Positions 28,638 to 37,547 of a DNA stretch of 64,000 nt are shown one piece after another. Each line of letters starts with the position of its first letter. Positions within the stretch are counted from its first letter, which is position 1. This DNA is from an uncultured Chloroflexales bacterium (GTDB lineage: Bacteria; Chloroflexota; Chloroflexia; Chloroflexales; Chloroflexaceae): the NCBI GenBank assembly GCA_937902315.1, contig CALGUG010000029.1, positions 97,713 to 161,712 on the forward strand. Reading direction: 5' to 3'. The notes beneath the pieces are model-generated. The model saw only the letters and a program-made list of their open reading frames with translations. It did not search any database and was not told the DNA's origin. Position numbers and translations under genes: made by a program.

Positions 28638-29660
28638 ATGAAAGAACTCGGTTTCGCCATTATTGGCAGTGGCATGATCGCGCGTTACCATGCGACGGCG
28701 ATCGCCGACACCCCCGGCGCGCGTTTGGTGGCGATGGCTGTCTCTCGCCCTGAGCGCGTCGCCCAAGCCCAAGCCGATTTCGGTGTGCCCGCCTTCTCTG
28801 ACCTAAACGATCTCCTCAAACAGCCCGATGTTGATGTGGTCTGTATCGCGACGCCGAGCGGCCTGCACAAGGAGCAAGGTGTCGCCGCTGCGCGGGCGGG
28901 CAAACATATCTTGGTCGAAAAGCCGATCGCACTCTCGTTGGAAGATGCCGACGAGCTGATCGGAGCCTGCAAGAGCAACGGCGTCAAGATGGCCTCGGCT
29001 CTGCAGCGCCGCACCGACCCGAACTTTGCAGAGGTGCGGGCCGCTATCGAAGCGGGCGAGCTGGGCCGTTTGGTAATGGGCAACTTGGTGATGCCCTATA
29101 TGCGCACCCAGGCTTACTACGACAGCGCTGCTTGGCGCGGCACCTGGGCGCTCGACGGCGGCGGCGCACTGATGAACCAAGGCATTCACCTCGTCGACCT
29201 GTTGGTCTGGTTTATGGGCGATGTGGCTGAAGTCTACGCCCACGCCGCCACCCTGACCCACCAGATCGAAGTCGAAGACAATGTGACCGCCTCGCTGCGT
29301 TTCAAAAACGGCGCGCTTGGCAGCATTTTGGCGACCACCTCGGCGACGCCCGGCTTCCCGCATCGGGTCGAGGTCTATGGCGATGTGGCTGGCGTGCAGC
29401 TAGAGGGCGAAAACGTGATGCGTTGGGAAGGCTCGAAGCCGCGCGTCGCGCCCGCCAGCGAAAAGGCCGACGCCGGAGCAGCCGCCAGTCCGACCGGAAT
29501 CAGCACAGCGGGCCACACCCGCTTGATCGGCGATCTGGTCGACGCTATCCATAACGATCGCACACCGATGATCTCGGGCGAAGAGGGCCGCCGCGCCCTT
29601 TCGTTGATCTTGGCGGTTTACGAATCGGCCCGCACTGGGCGGCCCGTGACGCCGCGCTAA
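28638..29660 (+). CDS. Gfo/Idh/MocA-family oxidoreductase
   Basis: A 340-residue dehydrogenase: Rossmann FAIIGSGMIARYHATAI, EKP motif ILVEKPIALSLEDADELI, and substrate-domain block RGTWALDGGGALMNQGIHLV. The start at 28638 fits the Rossmann strand best, although its Shine-Dalgarno is weak; the frame opens 27 bases earlier inside the hairpin tail. It shares the general architecture of the preceding gene but is clearly diverged. Three isomerase-like TIM barrels follow at short spacing, pointing to stepwise oxidation and isomerisation of a sugar. Confidence 0.9.
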   Translation: MKELGFAIIGSGMIARYHATAIADTPGARLVAMAVSRPERVAQAQADFGVPAFSDLNDLLKQPDVDVVCIATPSGLHKEQGVAAARAGKHILVEKPIALSLEDADELIGACKSNGVKMASALQRRTDPNFAEVRAAIEAGELGRLVMGNLVMPYMRTQAYYDSAAWRGTWALDGGGALMNQGIHLVDLLVWFMGDVAEVYAHAATLTHQIEVEDNVTASLRFKNGALGSILATTSATPGFPHRVEVYGDVAGVQLEGENVMRWEGSKPRVAPASEKADAGAAASPTGISTAGHTRLIGDLVDAIHNDRTPMISGEEGRRALSLILAVYESARTGRPVTPR

Positions 29661-29689
29661 GTCGTGCTCTAGCTAAGGAGGTTGCTCCC

Positions 29690-30457
29690 ATGCGTTTTGG
29701 TTGTTGTGTCAGTCCCGACAAGATCGGGATCATCGCAGAGGCTGGTTTCGACTACTGCGAGCTGCCTGCCTCGGCTGTGCTGCCCTTCGAAGACGATGCC
29801 AGCGCTCTGCCCACGCTGCGCGAACTCGAGGCGGCTCCTTTGCGGGCCGAAGCCTTCAATGTTTTGGTTCCGCCTCAGGTGCCGCTGGTCGGCCCGCAGC
29901 GCGATAGCGAGCAGATCCGCAGCTATCTGCGCCGCACCTTTGGGCGCATGCGCCAGATCGGCGGCGAAGTTGTTGTGCTGGGCAGCGGCGGCGCGCGTCG
30001 CATCCCCGACGGCTATGATCGCGCCCAGGGCCTCAATGAGCTGGCCGAGTCGCTCAGCATCGCTGGCGAAGAAGCTCAGAAGGCGGGCATCATTCTGGTG
30101 CTCGAACATCTCAACAAAAAAGAGTCCAACGTCTTCAACTCGGTAGCCGAAGGCCAAGCCTTCATCGAAGAGCGCGGCATCAAAGGGCTTGAGCTGTTGG
30201 CCGATCTCTACCACCTTGAACTCGAGAACGAGCCTTTTGGCAATGTGATCGCGGCTGCGCCTTACCTCAAGCATGTTCACGTCGCTGGTGGCGGTCGTCG
30301 TTCGCCCGATACGCCGGGCTACGACTACGGCGGCTTTATGCAAGCGCTGCGTAGCATTGGCTACGATAGTCGAATTTCGGCAGAGTGCGGTTGGGATGAT
30401 CTGGCGGCGCAAGCGCCGACTGCGTTGGCCTATATGCGCGCTCAGTGGGAACAATAA
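29690..30457 (+). CDS. sugar phosphate isomerase/epimerase-like TIM barrel
   Basis: A 255-residue protein of the xylose-isomerase-like (AP endonuclease 2) superfamily. Expected metal ligands are present: Glu in LVLEHLNKKESN, Asp in LLADLYHLE, His in KHVHVAGGG and Glu in SAECGWDD. AAGGAGG lies upstream of the ATG and the gene follows the dehydrogenase by 29 bp. Relatives include tagatose 3-epimerases, hydroxypyruvate isomerases and 3-keto-sugar-processing enzymes; the reaction is not determined here. Confidence 0.88.
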   Translation: MRFGCCVSPDKIGIIAEAGFDYCELPASAVLPFEDDASALPTLRELEAAPLRAEAFNVLVPPQVPLVGPQRDSEQIRSYLRRTFGRMRQIGGEVVVLGSGGARRIPDGYDRAQGLNELAESLSIAGEEAQKAGIILVLEHLNKKESNVFNSVAEGQAFIEERGIKGLELLADLYHLELENEPFGNVIAAAPYLKHVHVAGGGRRSPDTPGYDYGGFMQALRSIGYDSRISAECGWDDLAAQAPTALAYMRAQWEQ

Positions 30458-30487
30458 GCTCGACAACAACTCAAAGAGGAGCACACT

Positions 30488-31300
30488 ATGAAGATCGCTT
30501 TTACGACCTTGGCTTGCCCCAACTGGACGCTCGAACAGGCTATCGAAGCAGCGAAAAGCTACGGCTACGAAGGCCTAGAGCTGCGTCTGCTCGATGGAGA
30601 AGTGATCACCCCGGCCCTCGATAAAGAGCAGCGCGCTCGCGTCAAGCGTGTAATGAAGGAAGCCAACCTGCCGATCGTCTGTCTGGACACCTCGGTGCGC
30701 ATCGCTCAGCCCAAAGCCGAAGATCGCGAAGCCCAGATCAAAGATGGCTTCGCCATGCTAGAGCTGGCCAGTGAATGGGAGGCCCCCAGCATTCGCGTCT
30801 TTGGTGGCCCACCTGCCGATGCCAGCCACGCCGATGCGATTGCAGGCGCGATCGAAACCCTGCGCCCGCTGGCCGAGCGCGGCGCCGAGTTAGGCGTCTC
30901 GGTCTTGCTCGAAACCCACGACGCCTTCTCTGCTGGCGCATCGGTGGCCGAAGTGCTAAACGCAGTGCCTAACCCCGCCGCTGGCGTGCTCTGGGATCTG
31001 CTGCACCCCAATCGTATGGGCGAGACCACAGCCGAAACGTGGAAACTGATCGGCCATCGCTTGCAACACATTCACGTCAAAGATGGCACCCGCCCTGCCG
31101 ATGGCAACCCCAACTGGCCGCTCAAGCTCTTGGGCGAGGGTGATGTGCCGACCGAAGCGATCCTGAAGGAGATTCAGGCGGCTGGCTACAACGGCTGGTT
31201 GGCGGTCGAGTGGGAGAAGAAGTGGCATCCCGATATCGCTGAGCCGGAAGTGGCCCTGCCCCAGCACATCAAGCTGCTGCGTCAGTATCTCTCAGCCTAA
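30488..31300 (+). CDS. sugar phosphate isomerase/epimerase-like TIM barrel
   Basis: A 270-residue member of the same superfamily, second of three in a row. Ligands: Glu in VLLETHDAFSAG, Asp in GVLWDLLHPNRMGE, His in HIHVKDGTRP and Glu in WLAVEWEKKWHP. GAGGAG precedes the ATG. The extended tail LPQHIKLLRQYLS is usual for the family. It is only distantly similar to its neighbours, so these are three old paralogues with probably different substrates, not a recent tandem duplication. Confidence 0.88.
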   Translation: MKIAFTTLACPNWTLEQAIEAAKSYGYEGLELRLLDGEVITPALDKEQRARVKRVMKEANLPIVCLDTSVRIAQPKAEDREAQIKDGFAMLELASEWEAPSIRVFGGPPADASHADAIAGAIETLRPLAERGAELGVSVLLETHDAFSAGASVAEVLNAVPNPAAGVLWDLLHPNRMGETTAETWKLIGHRLQHIHVKDGTRPADGNPNWPLKLLGEGDVPTEAILKEIQAAGYNGWLAVEWEKKWHPDIAEPEVALPQHIKLLRQYLSA

Positions 31301-31321
31301 GCTAATCAGTGGAGTATTCCT

Positions 31322-32167
31322 ATGACTGCTACCTTTATTTTGAGCGCTTTCGGTGACGAAATCGACAACGATTTAGAGACCCAGCTCGACGTGCTGGCTT
31401 CCGAAAATGTCTATGGCCTTGAGCTGCGCGGCGCGTGGGGCAAGAATGTGCTCGATCTTTCCGAAGAAGAGCTTGAACAAGCCAAAGCCCTGCTCGAAAA
31501 GTATGGCTTTAAAGTCTCGGCGATCGGCAGCCCGATCGGTAAATCGCAGCTTTCGCAGCCGCCCGAGTACGAGCAGGAGCGTATGCAACGCGCCATCGCT
31601 GCTGCCAAGGCCTTGGGCACCCGCCTGATCCGTGTGTTCTCCTTCTTTGTGCCCGAGGGCGAGGCGGCTCAACATCGCGACGAGGTGATCAGCCGTATGA
31701 AGGCTCTGACCGCTCAAGCCGAGGCGGCTGGCATCACTTTGGTGCACGAGAACGAAAAAGACATCTACGGCGATACGGGCGAGCGCTGTCTCGACATTTT
31801 GCAGTCGGTCAACTCGCCCGCCCTGCGCATGGCCTTCGATCCTGCCAACTTTGTGCAGGTCGGCGTGCGCCCCATGGACGAGGCGTGGCCGCTTTTGGCC
31901 GACTACACCACCCACGTCCATATCAAAGACGCGGTCTTCGCTGATCGCTCGGTGCGCCCCGCAGGCGAAGGCGACGGTGGCGTGCCCGAGCTGCTCAGCG
32001 CCTTGGCCGAGCGCGGCTACAAAGGCTACCTGACCCTAGAGCCACACCTCAAGATCGCTGGCCCGGCTGGCGGCTTCAGCGGCGAGGCTGGTATGCGAAC
32101 CGCTGCCGAAGCGCTGCGCAAGCTGATCGACGCCTTGGGCGATCGCGCCCAAGTCGAAACCGCTTAA
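31322..32167 (+). CDS. sugar phosphate isomerase/epimerase-like TIM barrel
   Basis: A 281-residue TIM-barrel protein, last of the operon. Ligands: Glu in LVHENEKDIYGDTGE, Asp in RMAFDPANFVQVG, His in HVHIKDAVFAD and Glu in YLTLEPHL. The phosphate-recognition-like RPAGEGDGG segment resembles hydroxypyruvate or 2-keto-sugar isomerases. It starts 21 bp after the previous stop with GGAG upstream. A strong terminator follows at 32184. Confidence 0.88.
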   Translation: MTATFILSAFGDEIDNDLETQLDVLASENVYGLELRGAWGKNVLDLSEEELEQAKALLEKYGFKVSAIGSPIGKSQLSQPPEYEQERMQRAIAAAKALGTRLIRVFSFFVPEGEAAQHRDEVISRMKALTAQAEAAGITLVHENEKDIYGDTGERCLDILQSVNSPALRMAFDPANFVQVGVRPMDEAWPLLADYTTHVHIKDAVFADRSVRPAGEGDGGVPELLSALAERGYKGYLTLEPHLKIAGPAGGFSGEAGMRTAAEALRKLIDALGDRAQVETA

Positions 32168-32183
32168 ATTACCCTCAAACAGA

Positions 32184-32228
32184 AGCGGAGCTGTATGGCG
32201 ATCCTTTACCCTACAGCTCCGCTTTTTG
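32184..32228 (+). terminator. intrinsic terminator of the sugar operon
   Basis: AGCGGAGCTGTA (32184-32195) and TACAGCTCCGCT (32212-32223) form a perfect 12-bp stem, followed by TTTT, 16 bp after the last stop. Confidence 0.88.
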
Positions 32229-32259
32229 CTGCGTTGAAACCGCTTCCATCTGAACGTTT

Positions 32260-32345
32260 CATTGCTTTGGCGGTTAGGCTTCTCCCCTAAACAAGGCTTC
32301 TAGCGCGTCCGCCTACGGCTATCAAGTCGGCCGACCTCCCATCCA
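32260..32345 (+). repeat. family A repeat A8
   Basis: Short copy: TTGGCGGTTAGGCTTCTCCC, then the core GCGCGTCCGCCTACGGCTAT (32303-32322). It faces the inverted copy A9 about 235 bp away. Confidence 0.68.
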
Positions 32346-32394
32346 GGCCTTCAAGCTTCGCTGCTTGCGCTGCGAAGCTCGTTGCTATCAAAGC

Positions 32395-32475
32395 TCTCTT
32401 GGAACGCAAGAAAACAAGAATAATCAAGTGCCACTCTGCCGAAGACCAAAAAAGAGATAAGCTAATCCGATTGAA
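32395..32475 (+). repeat. family B repeat B2
   Basis: AACGCAAGAAAACAAGAATA, then CACTCTGCCGAAGACCAAAA and GCTAATCCGATTGAA. It matches the internal part of family B and runs straight into A9. Confidence 0.62.
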
Positions 32476-32479
32476 TTGT

Positions 32480-32600
32480 CGGCTGTGGGAGGGGCTTTCG
32501 GCACACAGCTACAAGCCCTGTTTGTTGGGCGGGATGTTGGTAGCCGTAGGCGGACGCGCCAAGGACCTACTTTTTGGGGCAAAACTTGGCCGCAGCAAGC
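32480..32600 (-). repeat. family A repeat A9
   Basis: GGCTTTCGGCACACAGCTAC, CAAGCCCTGTTTGTTGGGCG and the core GTAGCCGTAGGCGGACGCG at 32540-32558. It is the closest relative of the 26.8-kb copy. The rest of the 32168-32844 gap has no supported gene. Confidence 0.75.
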
Positions 32601-32844
32601 TGAAGAAAGTAAGCGGATTGGCTAGGGGAAATGTTGATCGTAAGAAAGGCGCTATTGGTGAGGAGATCTTTGGGAGGTTAGGCCAAGCACAGCAGGGGGA
32701 TTTTGAAAACAAAAAGGAAATCAGCGGAGCTTTTAGATAAGGATTTCGCTAAAAACTCCGCGTAGTTATAGCTTATTCATATCTCAATCTGTCTCACATA
32801 ACTCTCTACATCAGCTCTTGTGCTGATAGTTGCTTACCCCCTTG

Positions 32845-34059
32845 TCAGGCTATGATCCTCGTTTCGAGATATTCCGTGAGCGTTTCGTGCTGCACAATCG
32901 CCTTGCCGATCTCTAGGGAAGCGGTGGCCGCTGGCGATGGAGCGTTGCAGACGTGAATGGCACGGTGGCTCGACAAAATCAAGAAATCATCGAGTAAGCT
33001 GCCGTCGTCCATGAGAGCTTGGGCGCGCACCCCTGCACTGGAGGGAACCACATCTCGAGCGGTTATTTCGGGGATGAGGCGCTGCATCGACTTGACAAAA
33101 GCTCGTTTGCTGAGCGAACGATACATCTCTTTCAGACCTTCGCGCGCATGTTTGCGAGCCAGCTTCCAGAAGGCCGGATAGCTCAATGTATCGTAGGTAT
33201 CGTAAAGGCTAATATCGATCTTGCGATAGCCTTCACGTTTGAAGCTTAAAACAGCGTTAGGCCCAATATGAACGTTTCCGTCGATCATCCTTGTGAAATG
33301 AACGCCTAGGAACGGGAAATTGGGATTTGGTACCGGGTAGATCAGATTTTTAACAAGGTGACGCTTTTCGGGTTTTAGCTCGTAGTATTCACCTCGGAAG
33401 GGAATAATCTTCATATTGGTCTGGATATCGTCGAGTTTGGCAACCCGGTCGCTATGCAGACCAGTACAGTTGATCACAAAGTGGGTGTGAAAGACCTCGC
33501 GTTCGGTCTCGATGGTCGCCCCGTCGCTGCGAGGGTGAATATTGATGACACGCTTGCCAAGTTGGATATCACAGCCATGTTCTCGGGCGATGCGAGCGTA
33601 GGCTTCAGCGACTTGCCGATAATTGACGATTCCCGTGCTTGGCACATGGATCGCCGCCAATCCATAGACATGGGGCTCGATCTCTTTGAGTTGTTCGCGC
33701 GAAAGTTTGCGGACCTCCAATTGATTCGCAATGCCACGTTGATAGAGCGCTTCGAGTTGAGGCAACTCTTCGTCGCTGGTTGCGACGATCACTTTACCGC
33801 AGATCTCGTATTCGATACCGTGTTCTTGGCAGAAGGCGACCATAGAGCGGTTACCTTCGCGGGCAAATTGGGCTTTGAAGCTATCGGGTTTATAATAGAT
33901 CCCAGAATGAATAACGCCGCTGTTGTGGCCGGTCTGGTGAGCCGCCAATTGTTGTTCTTTTTCGATCAAGAGAATTTGGCGGTTTGGATAATGGGTCGCG
34001 AGCTGCATTGCTGTGGCTAATCCGACGATACCTCCGCCGATGACCGCGACATCGTACAT
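32845..34059 (-). CDS. lhgO: L-2-hydroxyglutarate oxidase family FAD protein (LhgO-like)
   Basis: A 404-residue FAD-dependent oxidoreductase of the DAO fold. The N-terminal VAVIGGGIVGLATAMQLATH is the dinucleotide-binding motif. LhgO-like features include HNSGVIHSGIYYKPDSFKA, the flavin-proximal FRGEYYELKPEKRHLVKNLI and PNPNFPFLGVHFTRMIDG. It would oxidise L-2-hydroxyglutarate to 2-oxoglutarate, feeding electrons to quinone or oxygen. The Shine-Dalgarno GAGAGGGTAGGG supports the ATG at 34059. It stands alone, leftward, between two repeat or regulatory regions. Confidence 0.88.
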   Translation of the reverse strand: MYDVAVIGGGIVGLATAMQLATHYPNRQILLIEKEQQLAAHQTGHNSGVIHSGIYYKPDSFKAQFAREGNRSMVAFCQEHGIEYEICGKVIVATSDEELPQLEALYQRGIANQLEVRKLSREQLKEIEPHVYGLAAIHVPSTGIVNYRQVAEAYARIAREHGCDIQLGKRVINIHPRSDGATIETEREVFHTHFVINCTGLHSDRVAKLDDIQTNMKIIPFRGEYYELKPEKRHLVKNLIYPVPNPNFPFLGVHFTRMIDGNVHIGPNAVLSFKREGYRKIDISLYDTYDTLSYPAFWKLARKHAREGLKEMYRSLSKRAFVKSMQRLIPEITARDVVPSSAGVRAQALMDDGSLLDDFLILSSHRAIHVCNAPSPAATASLEIGKAIVQHETLTEYLETRIIA

Positions 34060-34406
34060 AACCCTACCCTCTCCTGAAGTCCTATTTTATCTGCGTACTT
34101 GTCATTATACAATTTTTTATTACTCATTTATATACAAAAATGCGATTAAGATTGTGGGATTATAGTATTTTAGAGCTGATAGGGATCGCTTAGCTTGAAG
34201 CTGTGCGTTAGGCCCATAGTGATTCGTGTATAATTGCCCTGTCACGCACACCAATCGAGCCGCGTTTGGGTTGCGACCGATCAGACTGCTTGACATAAGC
34301 CGTCTATCTGAGTAAGGGTTTGTTTTCCTAACAGCTTGCTCGCCTTGCCTGATCTATTCCTGCTGTAGATATTCAATGTTGAAAAAGGTGGCTGCCTTGA
34401 AGCAGC

Positions 34407-34455
34407 GTGCTATCCGGGCAACATTTGCTTTGAGCAGGTGTTGCCCGGATAGCAC
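34407..34455. other. perfect 17-bp inverted repeat upstream of galE
   Basis: GTGCTATCCGGGCAACA (34407-34423) and TGTTGCCCGGATAGCAC (34439-34455) flank a 15-base spacer, about 177 bp before the galE start. There is no T-run. A TATAAT at 34229-34234 could start a long leader containing it. It may be an operator or a leader-RNA hairpin. Confidence 0.6.
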
Positions 34456-34631
34456 CTGTAGAGATCTAGGCTGGCCCCGATATTGTTTGTAAGTGCGTTT
34501 GATAGCGAAGCGCCACTAGCCTAAAACGTTTGCGCTTGCTCGTGAAAGCAGAGATCAGTTTGCAAACGCCTGTCTTGTAGCCACGACGATGGGTCGCGAC
34601 CGTAGACGTTCTGCACGCAAAGGAGAAAGAA

Positions 34632-35615
34632 GTGAAGGTTCTTGTCACGGGAGGTGCTGGCTATATCGGCAGTATCACCACTGCTGAGTTGATCAAGGCC
34701 AACTACGAGGTGATTGTTTTCGACAATCTCTATCAGGGCCATCGCGAAGCCGTACATCCCGATGCGATATTTGTTGAAGGCGACCTGCGCGATAGTGACG
34801 CGGTAGCTCGCCTCTTCCGCGAACATAAAGGCATCGATGGCATTATGCATTTCGCCTCCTATACCTTGGTTGGCGAGAGTATGCAGCAGCCTTTGAAATA
34901 TATGCGCGACAACTTGGTTGCCGGTGCGAACCTGCTCGAGCAGGCGGTCGCCCACGATGTCGGGCGCTTTATTCTTTCTTCGACCGCTAACCTATTTGAC
35001 GAACCCGAAAAGCTGCCGATCGAGCCAGACGAGCGGATCGTGCCGGGTTCGCCTTATGGCGAGTCGAAATTCTTCTTGGAGCGCATGCTGCACTGGTTTG
35101 AACGGATCTATGGCTTGCGTTATGCCTGTCTGCGCTACTTCAACGCCGCTGGCGATACACCCGAACGGGGCGAGCACCACGAGCCGGAAGGTCACTTGAT
35201 TCCGATCGTATTGCAAGTGGCGCTTGGTCAACGCGATAAGATCGTGCTGTTTGGCAACGACTACCCGACCAAAGATGGCACCTGCGTGCGCGACTACGTG
35301 CATGTGCTCGATTTAGCTCAAGCCCATAAATTGGCTTTTGAGGCCATTCCGACCATCGGCAGCCGCAAGTACAATCTGGGTAACGGTAACGGCTTCTCGA
35401 ACCTTGAAGTGGTGGAGACCGCGCGTAAGGTGACCGGCCACCCGATTCCGCATGAGTTCGGCCCGCGCCGTCCTGGAGATCCGGCGGTACTGATCGCATC
35501 GTCTACCAAGATTCGCGAGGAGCTGGGTTGGCAGCCACAGTACCCTGAGCTAGAGCAGATCATCGCTTCGGCTTGGGAATGGCACCGCACCCATCCGCAC
35601 GGCTACAACTCGTGA
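34632..35615 (+). CDS. galE: UDP-glucose 4-epimerase / NAD-dependent sugar epimerase
   Basis: A 327-residue extended short-chain dehydrogenase. It has NAD-binding GGAGYIGS near the N-terminus, an SSTANLFDEPEKLP segment at the usual SSxA position, catalytic YGESK (Tyr-x-x-x-Lys), and GalE-type RYFNAAGDTPERGEHHEPEG and GTCVRDYVHVLDLAQAH. It would interconvert UDP-glucose and UDP-galactose, though a related UDP-sugar cannot be excluded. The start codon is GTG with AAAGGAG upstream. Its TGA overlaps the GTG of the GNAT gene, indicating coupling. Confidence 0.92.
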   Translation: MKVLVTGGAGYIGSITTAELIKANYEVIVFDNLYQGHREAVHPDAIFVEGDLRDSDAVARLFREHKGIDGIMHFASYTLVGESMQQPLKYMRDNLVAGANLLEQAVAHDVGRFILSSTANLFDEPEKLPIEPDERIVPGSPYGESKFFLERMLHWFERIYGLRYACLRYFNAAGDTPERGEHHEPEGHLIPIVLQVALGQRDKIVLFGNDYPTKDGTCVRDYVHVLDLAQAHKLAFEAIPTIGSRKYNLGNGNGFSNLEVVETARKVTGHPIPHEFGPRRPGDPAVLIASSTKIREELGWQPQYPELEQIIASAWEWHRTHPHGYNS

Positions 35616-36130
35616 GCATCGTGATACGCCCCGTTCGCGAAACCGATGCAGAGCAGTATCGTGCCTTGCGCCTGCAGGCTTTGCGCGAGCACCCCGAAGC
35701 CTTTGGGGCCGATTACGCTCAGAATGAAGCGCGCCCGATGGATTATTGGCGAGCCTTGATGCAGCGCGGCCAAGGGAATGATCAACAGATCACTTTTGTG
35801 GCCGAACAGGGGGACAAGCTATGCGGGATGATGGTGATCGTGCGAGGCGATTCGCCCAAAACCGCGCATAGTGCTAATATCTACAGCGTCTTTGTCGATC
35901 TGAGCGTGCGCGGGCAGGGCGTGGCTACACGCTTGATAGAGGCCTGTTTGGCTTGGGCCAAACGCCAGAGCCTGCGATTGATCAAACTGAGCGTGGTCGC
36001 TAACAATGCGAGCGCACTGAAGCTCTATTTGCGCCACGGCTTTGTGATCTATGGTGTTGAGCCAGAGGCGCTCTGTGTCGATGGGGTGTATTACGACGAG
36101 CTTTTATTAGTCCGCCATCTTCAGCGCTGA
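35612..36130 (+). CDS. GNAT-family N-acetyltransferase coupled to galE
   Basis: A 172-residue acetyltransferase with IRPVRETDAEQYRALRLQAL and acetyl-CoA motif VFVDLSVRGQGVATRLIEA, then VVANNASALKLYLRHGF. The chosen start is the GTG at 35612, which overlaps the galE stop as GTGA; the longer frame from 35573 would bury its start in galE. The coupling suggests co-regulation with GalE, for example in surface-sugar or small-molecule acetylation, but the acceptor is unknown. Confidence 0.85.
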   Translation: MSIVIRPVRETDAEQYRALRLQALREHPEAFGADYAQNEARPMDYWRALMQRGQGNDQQITFVAEQGDKLCGMMVIVRGDSPKTAHSANIYSVFVDLSVRGQGVATRLIEACLAWAKRQSLRLIKLSVVANNASALKLYLRHGFVIYGVEPEALCVDGVYYDELLLVRHLQR

Positions 36131-36135
36131 GTATA

Positions 36136-36175
36136 AGCCCAGGTAGCGTTGTTGCAGGCGCTGTCTGGGCTTTAA
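36136..36175 (+). terminator. terminator after galE-GNAT
   Basis: AGCCCAG (36136-36142) pairs with CTGGGCT (36165-36171), with further AGCG/CGCT pairing inside, then TTTAAA. It starts within 10 bp of the stop. Confidence 0.65.
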
Positions 36176-36656
36176 ACATGTCTTGCTTCATCCCTTCCTC
36201 TTGGCCTGTTTGATTGCTTACCTATCTTCTTGGCTTCGTGTATGCCTGGAGGCCTCTTTCGAGCGGAACGCAACCAGAAAAGGAGAAATTCCTCTTACTT
36301 TAGAGAGAAAAAGGGAGTACACCACATAATTATGACACTCCTCATTCCCAACTCAACACCCTTCTTACTTCGGCGCATACATGATCCTACCCAAGAAAAA
36401 TAGGACTATTATCTTATTCCTATACCTACAAGAATCGAAAACAATTGCACTATTCTTGCCTCGGGAAACAAGTGCAGGTTTGAGATAGGAGACAAGCAGA
36501 ATTTTGCGAAATTGGTACATATAATATAAGCGGGGAAACAATCTGGTAGTGAGAACGTCTGATATAGAGTAGGGCAAATAGTGAAGTATTCAAAAATGAT
36601 TCCTATTTGACAAGTGCCATGGAGTGGGTAGCGCCAGTAATGTTGGGGAAGAAAGA
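36176..36656. other. intergenic region without recognised gene
   Basis: About 480 bp, AT-rich from 36300 on. A fragment with CGGAACGCAACCAGAAAAGG near 36260-36290 faintly resembles family B. The minus-strand frame 36365-36577 lacks protein-like features. I see no clear promoter motif. Confidence 0.4.
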
Positions 36657-37439
36657 ATGGTAATCAACAAACAGCCTGAATGCGAAGAGGTAGGATTGTG
36701 GCTTCAAGGCGGTATTAGTTCCGAACAGCCCAACCTCATTAGTCGTCTGCGAAGGCATGCAGTTTCATGCCCTCGTTGTCGGGGTATGTTGTTCTTGACC
36801 CACTTTGAGTTGATGGGGCGACCTCAGCCACAACATCGTTTTATCAGTTGTGAGATCTGTCAACAAGATCTTGCTGCGTATATTGATATTATGCAAGATC
36901 AAGGGGAACTGACTGCGGCTCAGACCTATCCCCATGTTTGGTGGCATTTATGGACATGCGAAGAGTGTGTAGAGATATTTGAAGATACCTTGACGCTTGC
37001 ACAACGTTTTCGCTTTGAGCCATTCATAAACCTTAATCCGAATGTAAAAACTGCCTCTGCTAACAAAAGCCCTGCTTTCACTGTGAGATCTTTTACGCTT
37101 TCGCGTTCAATCTTTACCCCTATTTTCGGGAACCTTAGTCAGTATGGAACTAGTCGGAAAGTCGGAGTTACCGAACTTGTGTGGCACGAACACGAAGAAT
37201 TTGCAGATTGTTTAGTAAGCTTTGTGTTAGGCCAAGTGTATGAGCAGACCTGTGATTTGCGTGTTGAAACCACACCAGCTACTCAGGGTCGGGTTCAGCT
37301 TAATCTTGGTGTACATCGCTTTTCGGCACCGCTTGATCAAGCAGGCAAGGCTACGTTTTGCGATGTCCCGCTGGCTTTGTTAAGTGATCCAGATGGTCCG
37401 GATCTTCACTGTCTTATAGAGATACCAACGCAGGATTGA
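36657..37439 (+). CDS. protein of unknown function with three CxxC motifs
   Basis: A 260-residue protein not assigned to a family. It has CPRC (38-41), CEIC (65-68) and HVWWHLWTCEEC (93-104); the last resembles the zf-HC2 zinc finger of anti-sigma factors. There is no transmembrane segment. Residues 130-260 contain a beta-rich segment (LSRSIFTPIFGNLSQYGTSR onward). The start at 36657 has GGGGAAGAAAGA upstream, and the frame also opens at 36624. No sigma-factor gene adjoins it. A zinc-binding regulatory role is inferred from the cysteines only. Confidence 0.7.
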   Translation: MVINKQPECEEVGLWLQGGISSEQPNLISRLRRHAVSCPRCRGMLFLTHFELMGRPQPQHRFISCEICQQDLAAYIDIMQDQGELTAAQTYPHVWWHLWTCEECVEIFEDTLTLAQRFRFEPFINLNPNVKTASANKSPAFTVRSFTLSRSIFTPIFGNLSQYGTSRKVGVTELVWHEHEEFADCLVSFVLGQVYEQTCDLRVETTPATQGRVQLNLGVHRFSAPLDQAGKATFCDVPLALLSDPDGPDLHCLIEIPTQD

Positions 37440-37547
37440 TGCTTTTTGCCCTTGTTCTTAGTGTTTCAGCTAGAACGTCTCCGCCTTTTGTGTAAGGTGG
37501 GGGCGTTTTGTTATGAGGCTGAACGATAGTAAGTTAGGCTGATCATA

